In this document: piece by piece, positions 15,807 to 22,710 of the stretch
Layout of the letters: each line of letters starts with the position of its first letter
Position numbering within the stretch: position 1 is the stretch's first letter
Origin: a virus
DNA: 24,611 nt
Strand: one strand, 5' to 3'
IMG/VR virus record: IMGVR_UViG_3300006641_000171
Span: 1-24,611 of that record
Made by a program: the position numbers and the translations under genes
Notes under the pieces: model-generated
Told to the model about the DNA's origin: nothing
Seen by the model: the letters and a program-made list of their open reading frames with translations, nothing else
Databases searched by the model: none

Positions 15807-16145
15807 ATGATGTTGCTGCCTCGTAACGTGAACATCGACGCCATGGCGTTGAACGCGCCACCGAACACTTCGGGGACATTGCAAGTGCCGATTGCACTGC
15901 AGGTCGAGGGATCCAGGCAAAACCTGCGAGCGCAGGAGATGCCTGGTCAGCGGTACTCGGGCGTCCGGGAAGCCGCTAGAGGTGCCGGGATGGACGAGGA
16001 CACGGCCAAAAACTACGCCAATGCCCTGCTTATGTATACAGCGGCAGAGGTTAAAAAGATGGCCGGCGTCGGTGGCCATGGCGCTGCCCTGGCGCAAACC
16101 GGTCTCCCGCCCGAAGCCCTGATGAACATCATCTACCGAGGGTGA
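15807..16145 (+). CDS. Hypothetical protein, 112 aa
   Basis: Not recognised. It begins ATGATGTTG directly after the terminator's T-run and has no ribosome site, so the real start may be later. The N-terminal half is polar (ALNAPPNTSGTLQVPIALQV); the C-terminal half is helical, around EDTAKNYANALLMYTAAEVKKM (22 residues in total, near 69-90). Ala/Gly-rich, with no membrane segment or signal peptide. It is followed by another small gene and then the endolysin, so a lysis or minor structural role is possible but unproven. Confidence 0.6.
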   Translation: MMLLPRNVNIDAMALNAPPNTSGTLQVPIALQVEGSRQNLRAQEMPGQRYSGVREAARGAGMDEDTAKNYANALLMYTAAEVKKMAGVGGHGAALAQTGLPPEALMNIIYRG

Positions 16146-16179
16146 ACTGACTACGATGTAGCCAGTGAGCTGTTGATTG

Positions 16180-16416
16180 ATGCGCCTTGCCGGCAGCCGG
16201 GAGACATTCTCTGCGCTGGCAAGGCGCTTTGCTGCGGATGAGTCCGTCAAAACGGACGACAGGCTGGCGACATTTTTCAATGCGTACGCACTCCTGCAGT
16301 CCAAAGGCTACGAGCAGGGTACGGCGCAGCGGTTAGCGGAAGACATCGCGCAGGGGCGTGCGCAAATGCCCCAATCGACACAACGTTTTGCTCGAATTTA
16401 TGGCGACCCATCCTGA
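16180..16416 (+). CDS. Small helical hypothetical protein, 78 aa
   Basis: Starts at ATG 16180, with a weak GTGAGC-type ribosome site; a TTG three bases earlier is less likely. The protein is alpha-helical and charged (SRETFSALARRFAADES, TAQRLAEDIAQGRAQMP) with no membrane segment, so it is not a typical holin. It overlaps the endolysin start by 17 bases, so the two are probably translated together. It could be a lysis accessory or a minor virion protein. Not recognised. Confidence 0.65.
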   Translation: MRLAGSRETFSALARRFAADESVKTDDRLATFFNAYALLQSKGYEQGTAQRLAEDIAQGRAQMPQSTQRFARIYGDPS

Positions 16417-17563
16417 GACGCTGACTATCGCGATCCGCGAAATCGAACGTTTTGAAGGGATAGAGCTTGAAGCATACCTGGACCCAGTTGGAATCCCGAC
16501 CATCTGTGCAGGATTGACGCGCTATCCCAATGGCCTGCCTGTTCGAACGGGGGACGTTTGCACCGCAGAGGTCTGCAAGGGCTATCTACGGCAGATGCTT
16601 GGTGACGAATTTGTGCCGTCACTGGAAAAGATTCCGGGATGGGCGCGACTGGGGGCAAAGCGACAGGCGGCATTGCTGAGCTTTGCGTGGAATCTGGGAT
16701 CGAAGTTTTACGGGGCCCCCGGATTTGAGACCATTAGCCGGGTGCTGCGAGAAGGTGCGGAACGACCCGAGGTCTATCAGCAAATGAGCGGAGCGTTGAG
16801 TCTGTACGTCAGGGCTGGAGGTCAGACGCTCCCGGGCCTGGTCAACAGGCGTAAGGCGGAGGGGGCGTTATGGGACGAGGAGGCGGGCGGGGTCATTGAG
16901 TTCGCCGCAATTCAGGACACATACCTGAAAAAAGCGACCATTGACAGTCGATACCTCTCGGACCAGGGCAAGCGACTGTATTCCGCGGGAGATGCGCTCG
17001 CGGTTAGTTGCGTAGAAGAGATCCCCGCAAACGCGCACGCATGGGTGCAACTAAACGGCTCGAGCGAGAGATGGGCAATCTTCCTGCCTCACTGGCAGGA
17101 GAAAGGGGCGAAACCTAGCGCCCGCCCGGTGAAAGTAAATTGGCAGGACTTCGGATCCAATGCAGGCAGGTACATCACGGTGGGCGAGGTCCTTCAATAC
17201 GACGCGCGCCGCGCACCAGCGGCTAACAGCAAAGAGGAGGCTGCGCTTCTGGAAGTGTGCAAGCAATTTGACGACATTCGAGCAGCCTGGAACGGCCCAC
17301 TGGGCGTAACAAGTGGCTACAGGCCGGAACCGATTAACGCACAGGTGGGCGGAGTGCCAGGCTCGTATCACACCAAAGGCATGGCGCTGGATATTTACCC
17401 CATTGGAGAGTCACTCGAGAAGTTCCATCAGTGGCTGATCCAGAGGTGGAGCGGCGGGTATGGGGACGGGCGACATAAGGGCTTTATCCATATCGACACG
17501 AGAGGCGGCGGCGGCTTCCACGCGCGAAGTGGTGTCAAGCCCGCTGTCGTCTGGACCTACTGA
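16400..17563 (+). CDS. Endolysin with GH24 muramidase and M15 peptidase domains, 387 aa
   Basis: Cuts the host cell wall at lysis. Residues 10-160 match GH24 (T4-type) lysozyme: Glu19 in RFEG, Asp28 in YLDPVGIPT (26-34) and Thr34 at the usual catalytic triad places. The common GYGxT after it is here CAGLT. A middle segment (165-235) looks like an SH3-type wall-binding fold. Residues 240-387 match an M15 D-Ala-D-Ala-type peptidase: VTSGYRPEPIN (303-313), SYHTKGMALD (322-331, His324 and Asp331) and FIHID (362-366, His364). The lead-in (YITVGEVLQYDARR) resembles that of cyanobacterial peptidases and supports a cyanobacterial host. The ATG at 16400 is preferred to a GTG at 16358 because the domain starts soon after it. 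No signal peptide, so a holin is expected elsewhere. Confidence 0.92.
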   Translation: MATHPETLTIAIREIERFEGIELEAYLDPVGIPTICAGLTRYPNGLPVRTGDVCTAEVCKGYLRQMLGDEFVPSLEKIPGWARLGAKRQAALLSFAWNLGSKFYGAPGFETISRVLREGAERPEVYQQMSGALSLYVRAGGQTLPGLVNRRKAEGALWDEEAGGVIEFAAIQDTYLKKATIDSRYLSDQGKRLYSAGDALAVSCVEEIPANAHAWVQLNGSSERWAIFLPHWQEKGAKPSARPVKVNWQDFGSNAGRYITVGEVLQYDARRAPAANSKEEAALLEVCKQFDDIRAAWNGPLGVTSGYRPEPINAQVGGVPGSYHTKGMALDIYPIGESLEKFHQWLIQRWSGGYGDGRHKGFIHIDTRGGGGFHARSGVKPAVVWTY

Positions 17564-17695
17564 TCAGCGGCCCTGTCCGCGGGTCTTCTTTCGACCGTGG
17601 TTGGGCTTCGACCGGCGACCCTGCCCTTGAAGGGTCTTCTTTTCGATGGGCTCGCGGTGCGGCTGAGCGGTGAGACTTTTCTTGACTCTAGTCAT
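17564..17695 (-). CDS. 43-residue highly basic peptide
   Basis: Starts at ATG 17695, which shares one base with the stop of the upstream minus gene (TGATG), and ends at TGA 17566-17564, directly against the endolysin stop on the other strand. It begins MTRVKKSLTA and contains the repeated pattern KKT..(L/R)..GQGR twice (residues 19-26 and 37-43). It is Lys/Arg/Gly/Gln-rich with almost no hydrophobic residues, so it would be disordered and bind nucleic acid or acidic protein. The opposite strand has no gene here. The coupling by overlap and the absence of waste space argue that it is real, but a gene of 43 codons needs support from homologues. Confidence 0.6.
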   Translation of the reverse strand: MTRVKKSLTAQPHREPIEKKTLQGQGRRSKPNHGRKKTRGQGR

Positions 17696-18117
17696 CAGAT
17701 TACGCGGATCGCCATTGCGCCGATATTGAACTGAACGGTGTCGCCGAGTTGCACGCCCACGGAAGTAGTGAGGGCGCCGGAGGCGAGGAAGTTGCCACTG
17801 GTCGACGCGTCCCAGATGCCGAAGTGCGTGACAGTCTGGGTGGTGCTGTTAGAGGCGCTTGTGGTGATCTGAACAACGCCGGTATTTGTGATCTCGAAGC
17901 CACCACCCGAAGCGGAACCTGCGGCGCTGAAGGAGGCACTCGAGACGGTGGTTCGCGTAGCTGATCCCTTGATCAGGCTGGTCACATCATTAGATGTGCC
18001 TGCAGTACCGGGATCGCCGGTATGCAGCGACACGTAGACGTTCGAGAGCGCAGCCGGAAATGTGGTGCCTTTGACCCAGTCAAGGACTTGCGTAGCGAAA
18101 TACTGGGAAAACGCCAT
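17695..18117 (-). CDS. Small phage virion/fibre-associated protein, 140 aa
   Basis: Starts with ATG 18117; AGAGAAG lies nine bases upstream. N-terminus MAFSQYFATQVLDWVKG, then VYVSLHTGDPG (residues 27-37), then a beta-rich Ser/Thr/Gly body ending THFGIWDASTSGNFLASGAL. This layout (amphipathic start, 'VSLHTGDPG', then beta-sandwich) is common among small phage structural proteins with tail fibre or capsid context. I do not rely on a family name. It lies downstream of two other minus-strand virion genes, in one transcription unit with them and with the 43-residue peptide. Confidence 0.8.
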   Translation of the reverse strand: MAFSQYFATQVLDWVKGTTFPAALSNVYVSLHTGDPGTAGTSNDVTSLIKGSATRTTVSSASFSAAGSASGGGFEITNTGVVQITTSASNSTTQTVTHFGIWDASTSGNFLASGALTTSVGVQLGDTVQFNIGAMAIRVI

Positions 18118-18173
18118 GGACTTGCTTCTCTACAAAAACTATTCTGGCAATTCCCTTCGCCGCCTGAGTTCAA

Positions 18174-19439
18174 TCAATAGCCACCGCCGTATGGAGTGAT
18201 GGAGGTCAACGTAGCGACATTGGAGTTGGCGCCGGATGCTGCACCGGAAATACGATGCGTCTGCTTGAGGCGGCCGTATGGGCTAAGTGTGCCACCTGCC
18301 GCGCCCTTCATGATGACAAGAGTTAAGCGTGGCAGTGCCTGCAATACTGCGGCGCCTTGGATGGCCTCTAACGTGGCGTTTGGCGCAAGGGTGCCACGCA
18401 GCGGGGCGGCGAGGGTAGCAGCGCTGTACAGCTTGGCGAGCGCAAGTCGAGCGTAAGGCGCCATAGATCCAGAGGCGGCGCCGATAAGCGAGGCGTACCT
18501 GAAGACCTGCAGGGTGACTTCAAAGGGGAGGGACTGCCACTGGTTTGTCGAAACGGTGAAGTAGTAAACGCCGGGATCAAGTAGCTCTGCTGATTCGTCG
18601 ACACTGGTGCCGTGAATATCGTCGGCATAGGCGTAGCCCTGGGCATTCAGCGGCAGGGGCTTATGGGCGCTGTCGAGGATGCCAACGGAGATGTAGCGCG
18701 AAGTGTAGGGAGATGTGGAACTGTTGGTGATTCGCAGCTGCGCGCGGCCGTCTGTTTCAACGGCAAAGAATACGGTATTAGTCCCTGACTGTGAGCCAAC
18801 ATTTCCTGTGGCAACGGCAAGCAGATTGCTGACGACGCCTAGATCTTGGGCCTTCTGCAGGCTATTGAATTTGACATAGCGCGACCGCATGAACGAGGCG
18901 CTGGTATCGTCGCTGCCGCCGTAAGGATGTTCGAGCGCCGGGACGGGAACTGCCCCAGAGAGCGTCGGGGGTACGTGCTTAAAGCCAATGTCAAAACCCT
19001 GAAACGCAATTGCGCCAAGGTCCGCGACAAGCTGCGTGCTGGGGCGAATCAGGGTTGCCGCGTACCTTGCAACCAGGACAGAGGTCGTCAGCGCAGCCAG
19101 CCGCGAGGCCCTGAATAGCCCCGCATCTGTCAGGCCGGCCGAGAAGGAGGAGGTATCGCCCTGGAAGATGAAGCCCTTGTTTAGCTGGGCAGAGAAAAGC
19201 GCTAGCGAAAAGCTCTCGCTGGCGAGAGGCATGCGGAGGCCCCTTGGCAGCGACACGTCGCTCGAGGCCAGGAAGAAGGCACTGCTCTCCGGCAGAAGCT
19301 TGCGAGCACAGGTGAAAGCTGCGCCTGCTCCTGTCAGGGCGAATGACTCGCTGTCAACATGCAGGAAGCGGACGTAAGTAAGCGAAGCTGTGGAGCCTTC
19401 CGCTTGATAACGACTCCGAGTCGCCTGAATCGAAGCCAT
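18174..19439 (-). CDS. Fibre-like virion protein with 22-residue repeats, 421 aa
   Basis: ATG 19439 has GGAG six to seven bases upstream. Residues about 30-118 show repeats of about 22 residues with Phe at 33, 55, 77 and 99 (SESFALTG, SSAFFLAS, SESFSLAL, TSSFSAGL). These resemble the 'GSFALTG' repeats of many phage tail or virion proteins. Residues about 186-312 form a beta-rich domain (VYYFTVSTNQWQSLPFEVTL), and 320-421 hold Gly/Ala-rich repeats (AASGSMAPYARL, GTLAPNATLE, GGTLSPYGRL) ending in PYGGGY. I infer a trimeric fibre or surface protein that could contact the host. The minus-strand location is opposite to the head genes. There is no enzyme motif. Confidence 0.8.
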   Translation of the reverse strand: MASIQATRSRYQAEGSTASLTYVRFLHVDSESFALTGAGAAFTCARKLLPESSAFFLASSDVSLPRGLRMPLASESFSLALFSAQLNKGFIFQGDTSSFSAGLTDAGLFRASRLAALTTSVLVARYAATLIRPSTQLVADLGAIAFQGFDIGFKHVPPTLSGAVPVPALEHPYGGSDDTSASFMRSRYVKFNSLQKAQDLGVVSNLLAVATGNVGSQSGTNTVFFAVETDGRAQLRITNSSTSPYTSRYISVGILDSAHKPLPLNAQGYAYADDIHGTSVDESAELLDPGVYYFTVSTNQWQSLPFEVTLQVFRYASLIGAASGSMAPYARLALAKLYSAATLAAPLRGTLAPNATLEAIQGAAVLQALPRLTLVIMKGAAGGTLSPYGRLKQTHRISGAASGANSNVATLTSITPYGGGY

Positions 19440-19459
19440 GCGTCACTCCGGCAAGAGGA

Positions 19460-19900
19460 TTACGCCAGAGTCAGCGCGCCGTTGGCTTGGTCGAAGTCGA
19501 TGGTCAGGCTTTCTCCATTACTGAGAGTCAGCGAGGAGCCATAGTCGTAGTAACCAATCAACGGATCAGCTGGCGACGTAGGCGTGTCATTGAACACGTA
19601 AACATACCTGAAGGGCCCTACAGATCCAGTCGCGCTCAAGGTGAGATCTGCCAGGACAAGGCGGAAGGTGCCAGAGGACTGGACGGCGCTAGTCGTGCTG
19701 ATATTGCGGCTGCTGAGGTTGGTGTAGGAGACCTGAGTAACGTTGGCCAGGATGCAATTAGCGGTCGAGGCAGTGGGAGGGCTGGACTCGGCGCTGGGGA
19801 CTGTGTTGCTCAGCGCGATTTTCAATTGGTTAGTCGAGAGGTTGTGAACACCGAGGCTCAGGTGTTCTACGAAGCCGTTCAGCTTGTTGAAGACCGCCAT
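19460..19900 (-). CDS. Phage virion structural protein, 146 aa
   Basis: N-terminus MAVFNKLNGFVEHLSLGVHN; LKIALSNTVPS (residues 26-36); YTNLSSRNISTT (near 59-70); then RLVLADLTLSATGS, FRYVYVFND and DPLIGYYDYGSSLTLSNGES (near 112-131). This order (start, 'ALSNT', 'TNLSSRN', 'PLIGYYDYGSS') is one I recognise from many phage genomes, where it is annotated as a structural or hypothetical protein of unknown exact role. It is probably a beta-rich virion part. The ATG at 19900 has no ribosome site, but an inverted repeat overlaps it. It heads the minus-strand block that contains the fibre. Confidence 0.8.
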   Translation of the reverse strand: MAVFNKLNGFVEHLSLGVHNLSTNQLKIALSNTVPSAESSPPTASTANCILANVTQVSYTNLSSRNISTTSAVQSSGTFRLVLADLTLSATGSVGPFRYVYVFNDTPTSPADPLIGYYDYGSSLTLSNGESLTIDFDQANGALTLA

Positions 19901-19921
19901 CGGGTCGTAGTATCGCGATGG
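19897..19921 (-). promoter_or_regulatory. Inverted repeat over the start codon of the 19460-19900 gene
   Basis: CCATCG (19897-19902) and CGATGG (19916-19921) are inverted copies 13 bases apart, and the first overlaps the ATG. The RNA could fold to hide the start, or a protein could bind here. It is short, so it could be chance. Confidence 0.3.
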
Positions 19922-19964
19922 GGTTAGTCTAGGTGATCAGGTTAACGGTCAAGAGCGAAGAGTG

Positions 19965-20204
19965 TTAACTCTCTTGCAATTGGCATTCGTCCGCCGCAGG
20001 ATTCTCGTCGCAGAAATCGAGGAACTTGCGTCTAAGACCCGAAGCAAAGCAATAGTCGACGTCACGCTGGACATCAGCCGAGGACGTTGCCCCTGGATCG
20101 TCGGGTGATGGAACCGATGGTTTTGTCATAGCCGGTTCTGCGGCATGGGACTGATATGAGCGCTCCAGGCGCCGCCGCACTTCGGCCCAAGCACGGCGGA
20201 TCAC
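19965..20204 (-). CDS. Small hypothetical protein, up to 79 aa
   Basis: The open frame runs from a GTG at 20204; an in-frame ATG at 20129 would leave 54 residues. Neither has a convincing ribosome site. The N-terminal part is Arg-rich; the rest is acidic (PSPDDPGATSSADVQRDVDY, then FLDFCDENPAADECQLQES). The Cys and Asp/Glu-rich end looks like a real protein and the strand matches its neighbours, but I know no family. A perfect AGAGT/ACTCT hairpin with a four-base loop (19959-19972) overlaps its stop. Confidence 0.45.
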   Translation of the reverse strand: MIRRAWAEVRRRLERSYQSHAAEPAMTKPSVPSPDDPGATSSADVQRDVDYCFASGLRRKFLDFCDENPAADECQLQES

Positions 20205-20209
20205 TCACC

Positions 20210-20238
20210 AGCCCAAGGAAACTACAAAAACTTGGGCT
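20210..20238 (-). other. Perfect 8-bp inverted repeat between the homing endonuclease and the small hypothetical gene
   Basis: AGCCCAAG (20210-20217) and CTTGGGCT (20231-20238) are separated by 13 bases. On the minus strand the hairpin loop begins with five T, but no T-run follows the stem, so it is a poor intrinsic terminator. It could be a binding site, an RNA structure or part of an insertion boundary. Confidence 0.4.
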
Positions 20239-20282
20239 CCTGGAATACCCCTGACGTAGTTCTTCTTCGGGGCCTGTCTACG

Positions 20283-20861
20283 CTAAGAAACTTTGCTGCG
20301 TAGCTTATGGCGCATAGTGACATGGACCAGTGGCCGCATTGATTTCTTGAGTCTGTGCATTGAAGCAGGGGGAATGATCAGCTTCTGGGACGCCTGGGTC
20401 CTTGGCATGTCGACCGGAAACCCTAGGTCGCTGATCCATGCGGCAAGCAGGGTTTTCTCGTCGGGGCTCATCCGCTTCCTAATCTCCCCGGTCCGACCGA
20501 CGAGGGTACCGTGGTCTAGCCACAGGTTGACTAGCCCGGATAGGCCGCAAAGATCCAAGACGCCGCGACTCAGTGTGCGCTCGTCCCTCGGGTAAAGCAG
20601 GTCGTACGCCCTCCAAAGTTCGTCGGTTTGGATCCGCGCTCGATCAAGGTCGTAAAAGCCATTGGTCGGCAATCGATCCCAGAAGATTTCAAGCGGGCCT
20701 GGATGCGCCTGCCTTAGCTGGTAGACCTGGGACCCGAGGTAGACCCGCTCAGTCTCCGTGCGGCAGAGTTCAAGCCAGGGCCGCTTGCGGCTGCCCTTGA
20801 GCGCAATGTCGCCCTTCCCCAAGCAAAAGCTCAGTACGTGCGCTACGAATTGCGCTGACAT
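20283..20861 (-). CDS. Second half of the split LAGLIDADG homing endonuclease, 192 aa
   Basis: This frame carries a second LAGLIDADG_2-like domain. It starts MSAQFVAHVLSFCLGKGDIALKG, where the helix-end Asp of the canonical 'LLGDG' is Lys (LGKGDI). It then has VYLGSQVYQLRQAHPG, ELWRAYDLLYPRDER and LLAAWISDLG, each of which aligns with a stretch of the upstream half. The frame is open further upstream to 21014, but the in-frame ATG at 20861 has GGAG nine bases before it and starts at the domain edge, so a separate 192-residue product is possible. It overlaps the first half by 92 bases, in the +1 frame. Joined, the halves would make one normal two-domain enzyme; unjoined, they may form a heterodimer or be a decayed gene. 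Confidence 0.7.
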   Translation of the reverse strand: MSAQFVAHVLSFCLGKGDIALKGSRKRPWLELCRTETERVYLGSQVYQLRQAHPGPLEIFWDRLPTNGFYDLDRARIQTDELWRAYDLLYPRDERTLSRGVLDLCGLSGLVNLWLDHGTLVGRTGEIRKRMSPDEKTLLAAWISDLGFPVDMPRTQASQKLIIPPASMHRLKKSMRPLVHVTMRHKLRSKVS

Positions 20862-21525
20862 CCCAGTGTTCTCCGGTGAAAAGGTGACGACGGCTGGGCG
20901 GTGCGTAGGAGAGCATTGCCTCTTGAAGCTTGGCCGTCTGCTTGGGATCAAACCTGAGGCGAGGCTTAACGAGCTCACCCTCCAGGTCTGAGCGTGCGCC
21001 CGTAAGGATTTCAAGCCAGCCGGCGATTAGGCACGCTTCGTCTGGTGTGTTGCCGACACGAGCGAGGAGTGATGAGCCGTCACCCAGGAGTCGCGCACCC
21101 TCGGCCCAGCACCAAGCAGCCGCGCGCGCGCCGAGGAGATCGAGCGCCGTAGACGTGATCCGTCGCTCGCCCTGGGGGTACAGGAGGTTGTAGACGGGGC
21201 GCAGCTTATTGGTTGAGACGCGGAAACGCAGGAACTGCGTACTGCGGCCATTGGCGCGAGGCCTGGTCTTGTAGGGAATAATCTCCGCCTTTGTGGCGAC
21301 GAATTGCCGGAACTCGGCGACCTTGTCATCCAAGAAAGCGGATTCGCTGACCCCGCTGGTCAAGGTCATTTGGATGTAACCCCCTGTGGGACTGCGATAT
21401 GGGACAAGGCTGCCATCAATCAGGAGCAAGCCAAGGAGACCTCGAACGTCCACGGCGTCCAAAGATTTCGCCCTATGGAATCCCCCTATAGTAAACGCAA
21501 GCACGCATTGCGCGCGCTCTCTCAC
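20770..21525 (-). CDS. First half of the split LAGLIDADG homing endonuclease, 251 aa
   Basis: LAGLIDADG enzymes cut a long DNA site and spread their own gene. LLGLLLIDGSLV (residues 30-41) is the helix motif with catalytic Asp37. Then follow GYIQMTLTSG, NGRSTQFLRFRVSTNKLRPV (near 92-111) and VYNLLYPQGERR (near 111-122), all typical of the LAGLIDADG_2 family. The domain ends near residue 208; the last 40 or so residues are out of frame with the second half and are probably not conserved. The GTG at 21525 leaves 26 bases to the divergent capsid gene. A TTG at 21462, with AGGGCGA upstream, would place the motif near the N-terminus, as is usual. No intron or intein is visible, so this is a free-standing gene next to the capsid gene. 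Confidence 0.75.
   Translation of the reverse strand: MRERAQCVLAFTIGGFHRAKSLDAVDVRGLLGLLLIDGSLVPYRSPTGGYIQMTLTSGVSESAFLDDKVAEFRQFVATKAEIIPYKTRPRANGRSTQFLRFRVSTNKLRPVYNLLYPQGERRITSTALDLLGARAAAWCWAEGARLLGDGSSLLARVGNTPDEACLIAGWLEILTGARSDLEGELVKPRLRFDPKQTAKLQEAMLSYAPPSRRHLFTGEHWDVSAIRSARTELLLGEGRHCAQGQPQAALA
21481..21495 (-). promoter_or_regulatory. T7-type promoter-like sequence facing the homing endonuclease
   Basis: On the minus strand TTTACTATAGGGGGA matches 12 of 15 bases of the T7 RNA polymerase promoter core (CTCACTATAGGGAGA). It lies just ahead of the TTG start candidate at 21462. I saw no other copy in the window and no T7-type RNA polymerase gene here, so this may be chance. Confidence 0.2.
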
Positions 21526-21535
21526 TCATTCAGCT

Positions 21536-21541
21536 AGGAGG
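21536..21541 (+). promoter_or_regulatory. Strong Shine-Dalgarno site of the major capsid gene
   Basis: A perfect AGGAGG lies ten bases before the ATG at 21552, in contrast to the weak sites before terL and the portal. It fits the high expression needed for a capsid protein and fixes this ATG as the start. Confidence 0.85.
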
Positions 21542-21551
21542 CCGTCGACCC

Positions 21552-22694
21552 ATGTGGGTGGACAATGACTTTCCCAAGCTGCTAGGCGCAGAGCTTTATC
21601 GGCCCCACCCTGGCTACATCATCGAGATGGCGGTTGAACCCGTCGTCGTGCATGACTTCGCCAAGCAGCCGGGCCAGACTGTTCAGCTCGATCGTTACCG
21701 CTTCTGGGGCAATCCTGGCAACAAGGATTCCCGCGAGCGCACTGCCGATCAAACGCTGGGCACTGCATCTAGCCGCAATATCGTCAAGGACAAGGTCCTG
21801 GTGACGCTCAAGGAGTACACCGGCCCCGCCGACCCCCTTGACCCCACTGCTCCCTCTACCTTCAAGGTGGCCCGGGAGACCCTGCTAACCGCTCAGCGCC
21901 TGCTGCTGGACTCCGGGAACCTGAACGTGTTCCACCAGTCCATCGGTTCTCTGACTCTGCTGGACGACTATCGTCGCTGGCGTGACCGTGTCTTTGCTGA
22001 CGAACTGTTCAAAGCAGAGGCCAACGGCAAAGCTGATAGCACCCAAGGTGGCTATTACTACCCGCTGAACAAGACTAAGGGCAGCTCTGCTCCTTACTTG
22101 AGCTACAGCGCTGGTCAGTCGGCCAAGTTCGACGTCAAGACCGACCTCTTGGCAGTGGTCAAGGACCTGCGGAAGCGCAACGTCCCAACCTTTGCCGATG
22201 GGTACTACCGGTGTATCGCGGATCCCACCGCAATGATGCACCTCCGCCAGAACGATGCGTTCCGTGAGATCGCTCGTTATGCCGGCAATGGTATGGTCAA
22301 CCCCCTGCAACCTGAGCAGGCGCCCAACGCCAACTTCTTCTATGGCATGGGCCCCGCATACGGACAGGCGGGCTTCGTGAATGGTCAACCTGTGATGCCC
22401 ACGGGCTTCCTCTTTGAGGGCGTTCGTTGGTTCGAATCGACCAACCTTCCCGAGAAGAGTCTGCAGGTAACTATTACCGATGCCTCGATCTCGTCCGCGG
22501 TAACCACTGCCGCACCGATGCTGTTCTTCGGCCCTCAGGCCGTCGGCGTGGGTATCGGTGGCAACAACGCGCAGATCCTCCTGAACAATAACGACGACTT
22601 CGCTCGTTATATCATCATGATCTGGTCGCTCTTCGCCGGTTTCGAAATTCTGAATAAGGATTTCATTACCGTCGCCTACTCGTTCGTGTACTGA
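21552..22694 (+). CDS. Probable major capsid protein, 380 aa
   Basis: Forms the head shell. Identified by size, a perfect ribosome site, a decoration-like gene 16 bases after it with an equally strong site, and connector genes downstream. Features: N-terminal MWVDNDFPKLLGAELYRPHP, an extended arm-like part with FWGNPGNKD (near residues 52-60), a long helical stretch (ARETLLTAQRLLLDSGNLNV, near 116-135) typical of capsid spine helices, YRCIADPTAMMHLRQNDAFR (near 218-237), and a beta-rich hydrophobic C-terminus ending FITVAYSFVY. I cannot assign a precise fold by eye; a HK97-type fold is the general expectation. It is not adjacent to the scaffold gene; a fibre, lysis and homing-endonuclease block lies between. 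Confidence 0.8.
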   Translation: MWVDNDFPKLLGAELYRPHPGYIIEMAVEPVVVHDFAKQPGQTVQLDRYRFWGNPGNKDSRERTADQTLGTASSRNIVKDKVLVTLKEYTGPADPLDPTAPSTFKVARETLLTAQRLLLDSGNLNVFHQSIGSLTLLDDYRRWRDRVFADELFKAEANGKADSTQGGYYYPLNKTKGSSAPYLSYSAGQSAKFDVKTDLLAVVKDLRKRNVPTFADGYYRCIADPTAMMHLRQNDAFREIARYAGNGMVNPLQPEQAPNANFFYGMGPAYGQAGFVNGQPVMPTGFLFEGVRWFESTNLPEKSLQVTITDASISSAVTTAAPMLFFGPQAVGVGIGGNNAQILLNNNDDFARYIIMIWSLFAGFEILNKDFITVAYSFVY

Positions 22695-22710
22695 TAGGAG
22701 GTAGCGAACA

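Noticed and set aside
22425-22445. GGTTCGAATC, like a tRNA T-loop
   Set aside because: It lies inside the capsid frame (Trp-Phe-Glu-Ser), and no matching acceptor or anticodon arms are present.
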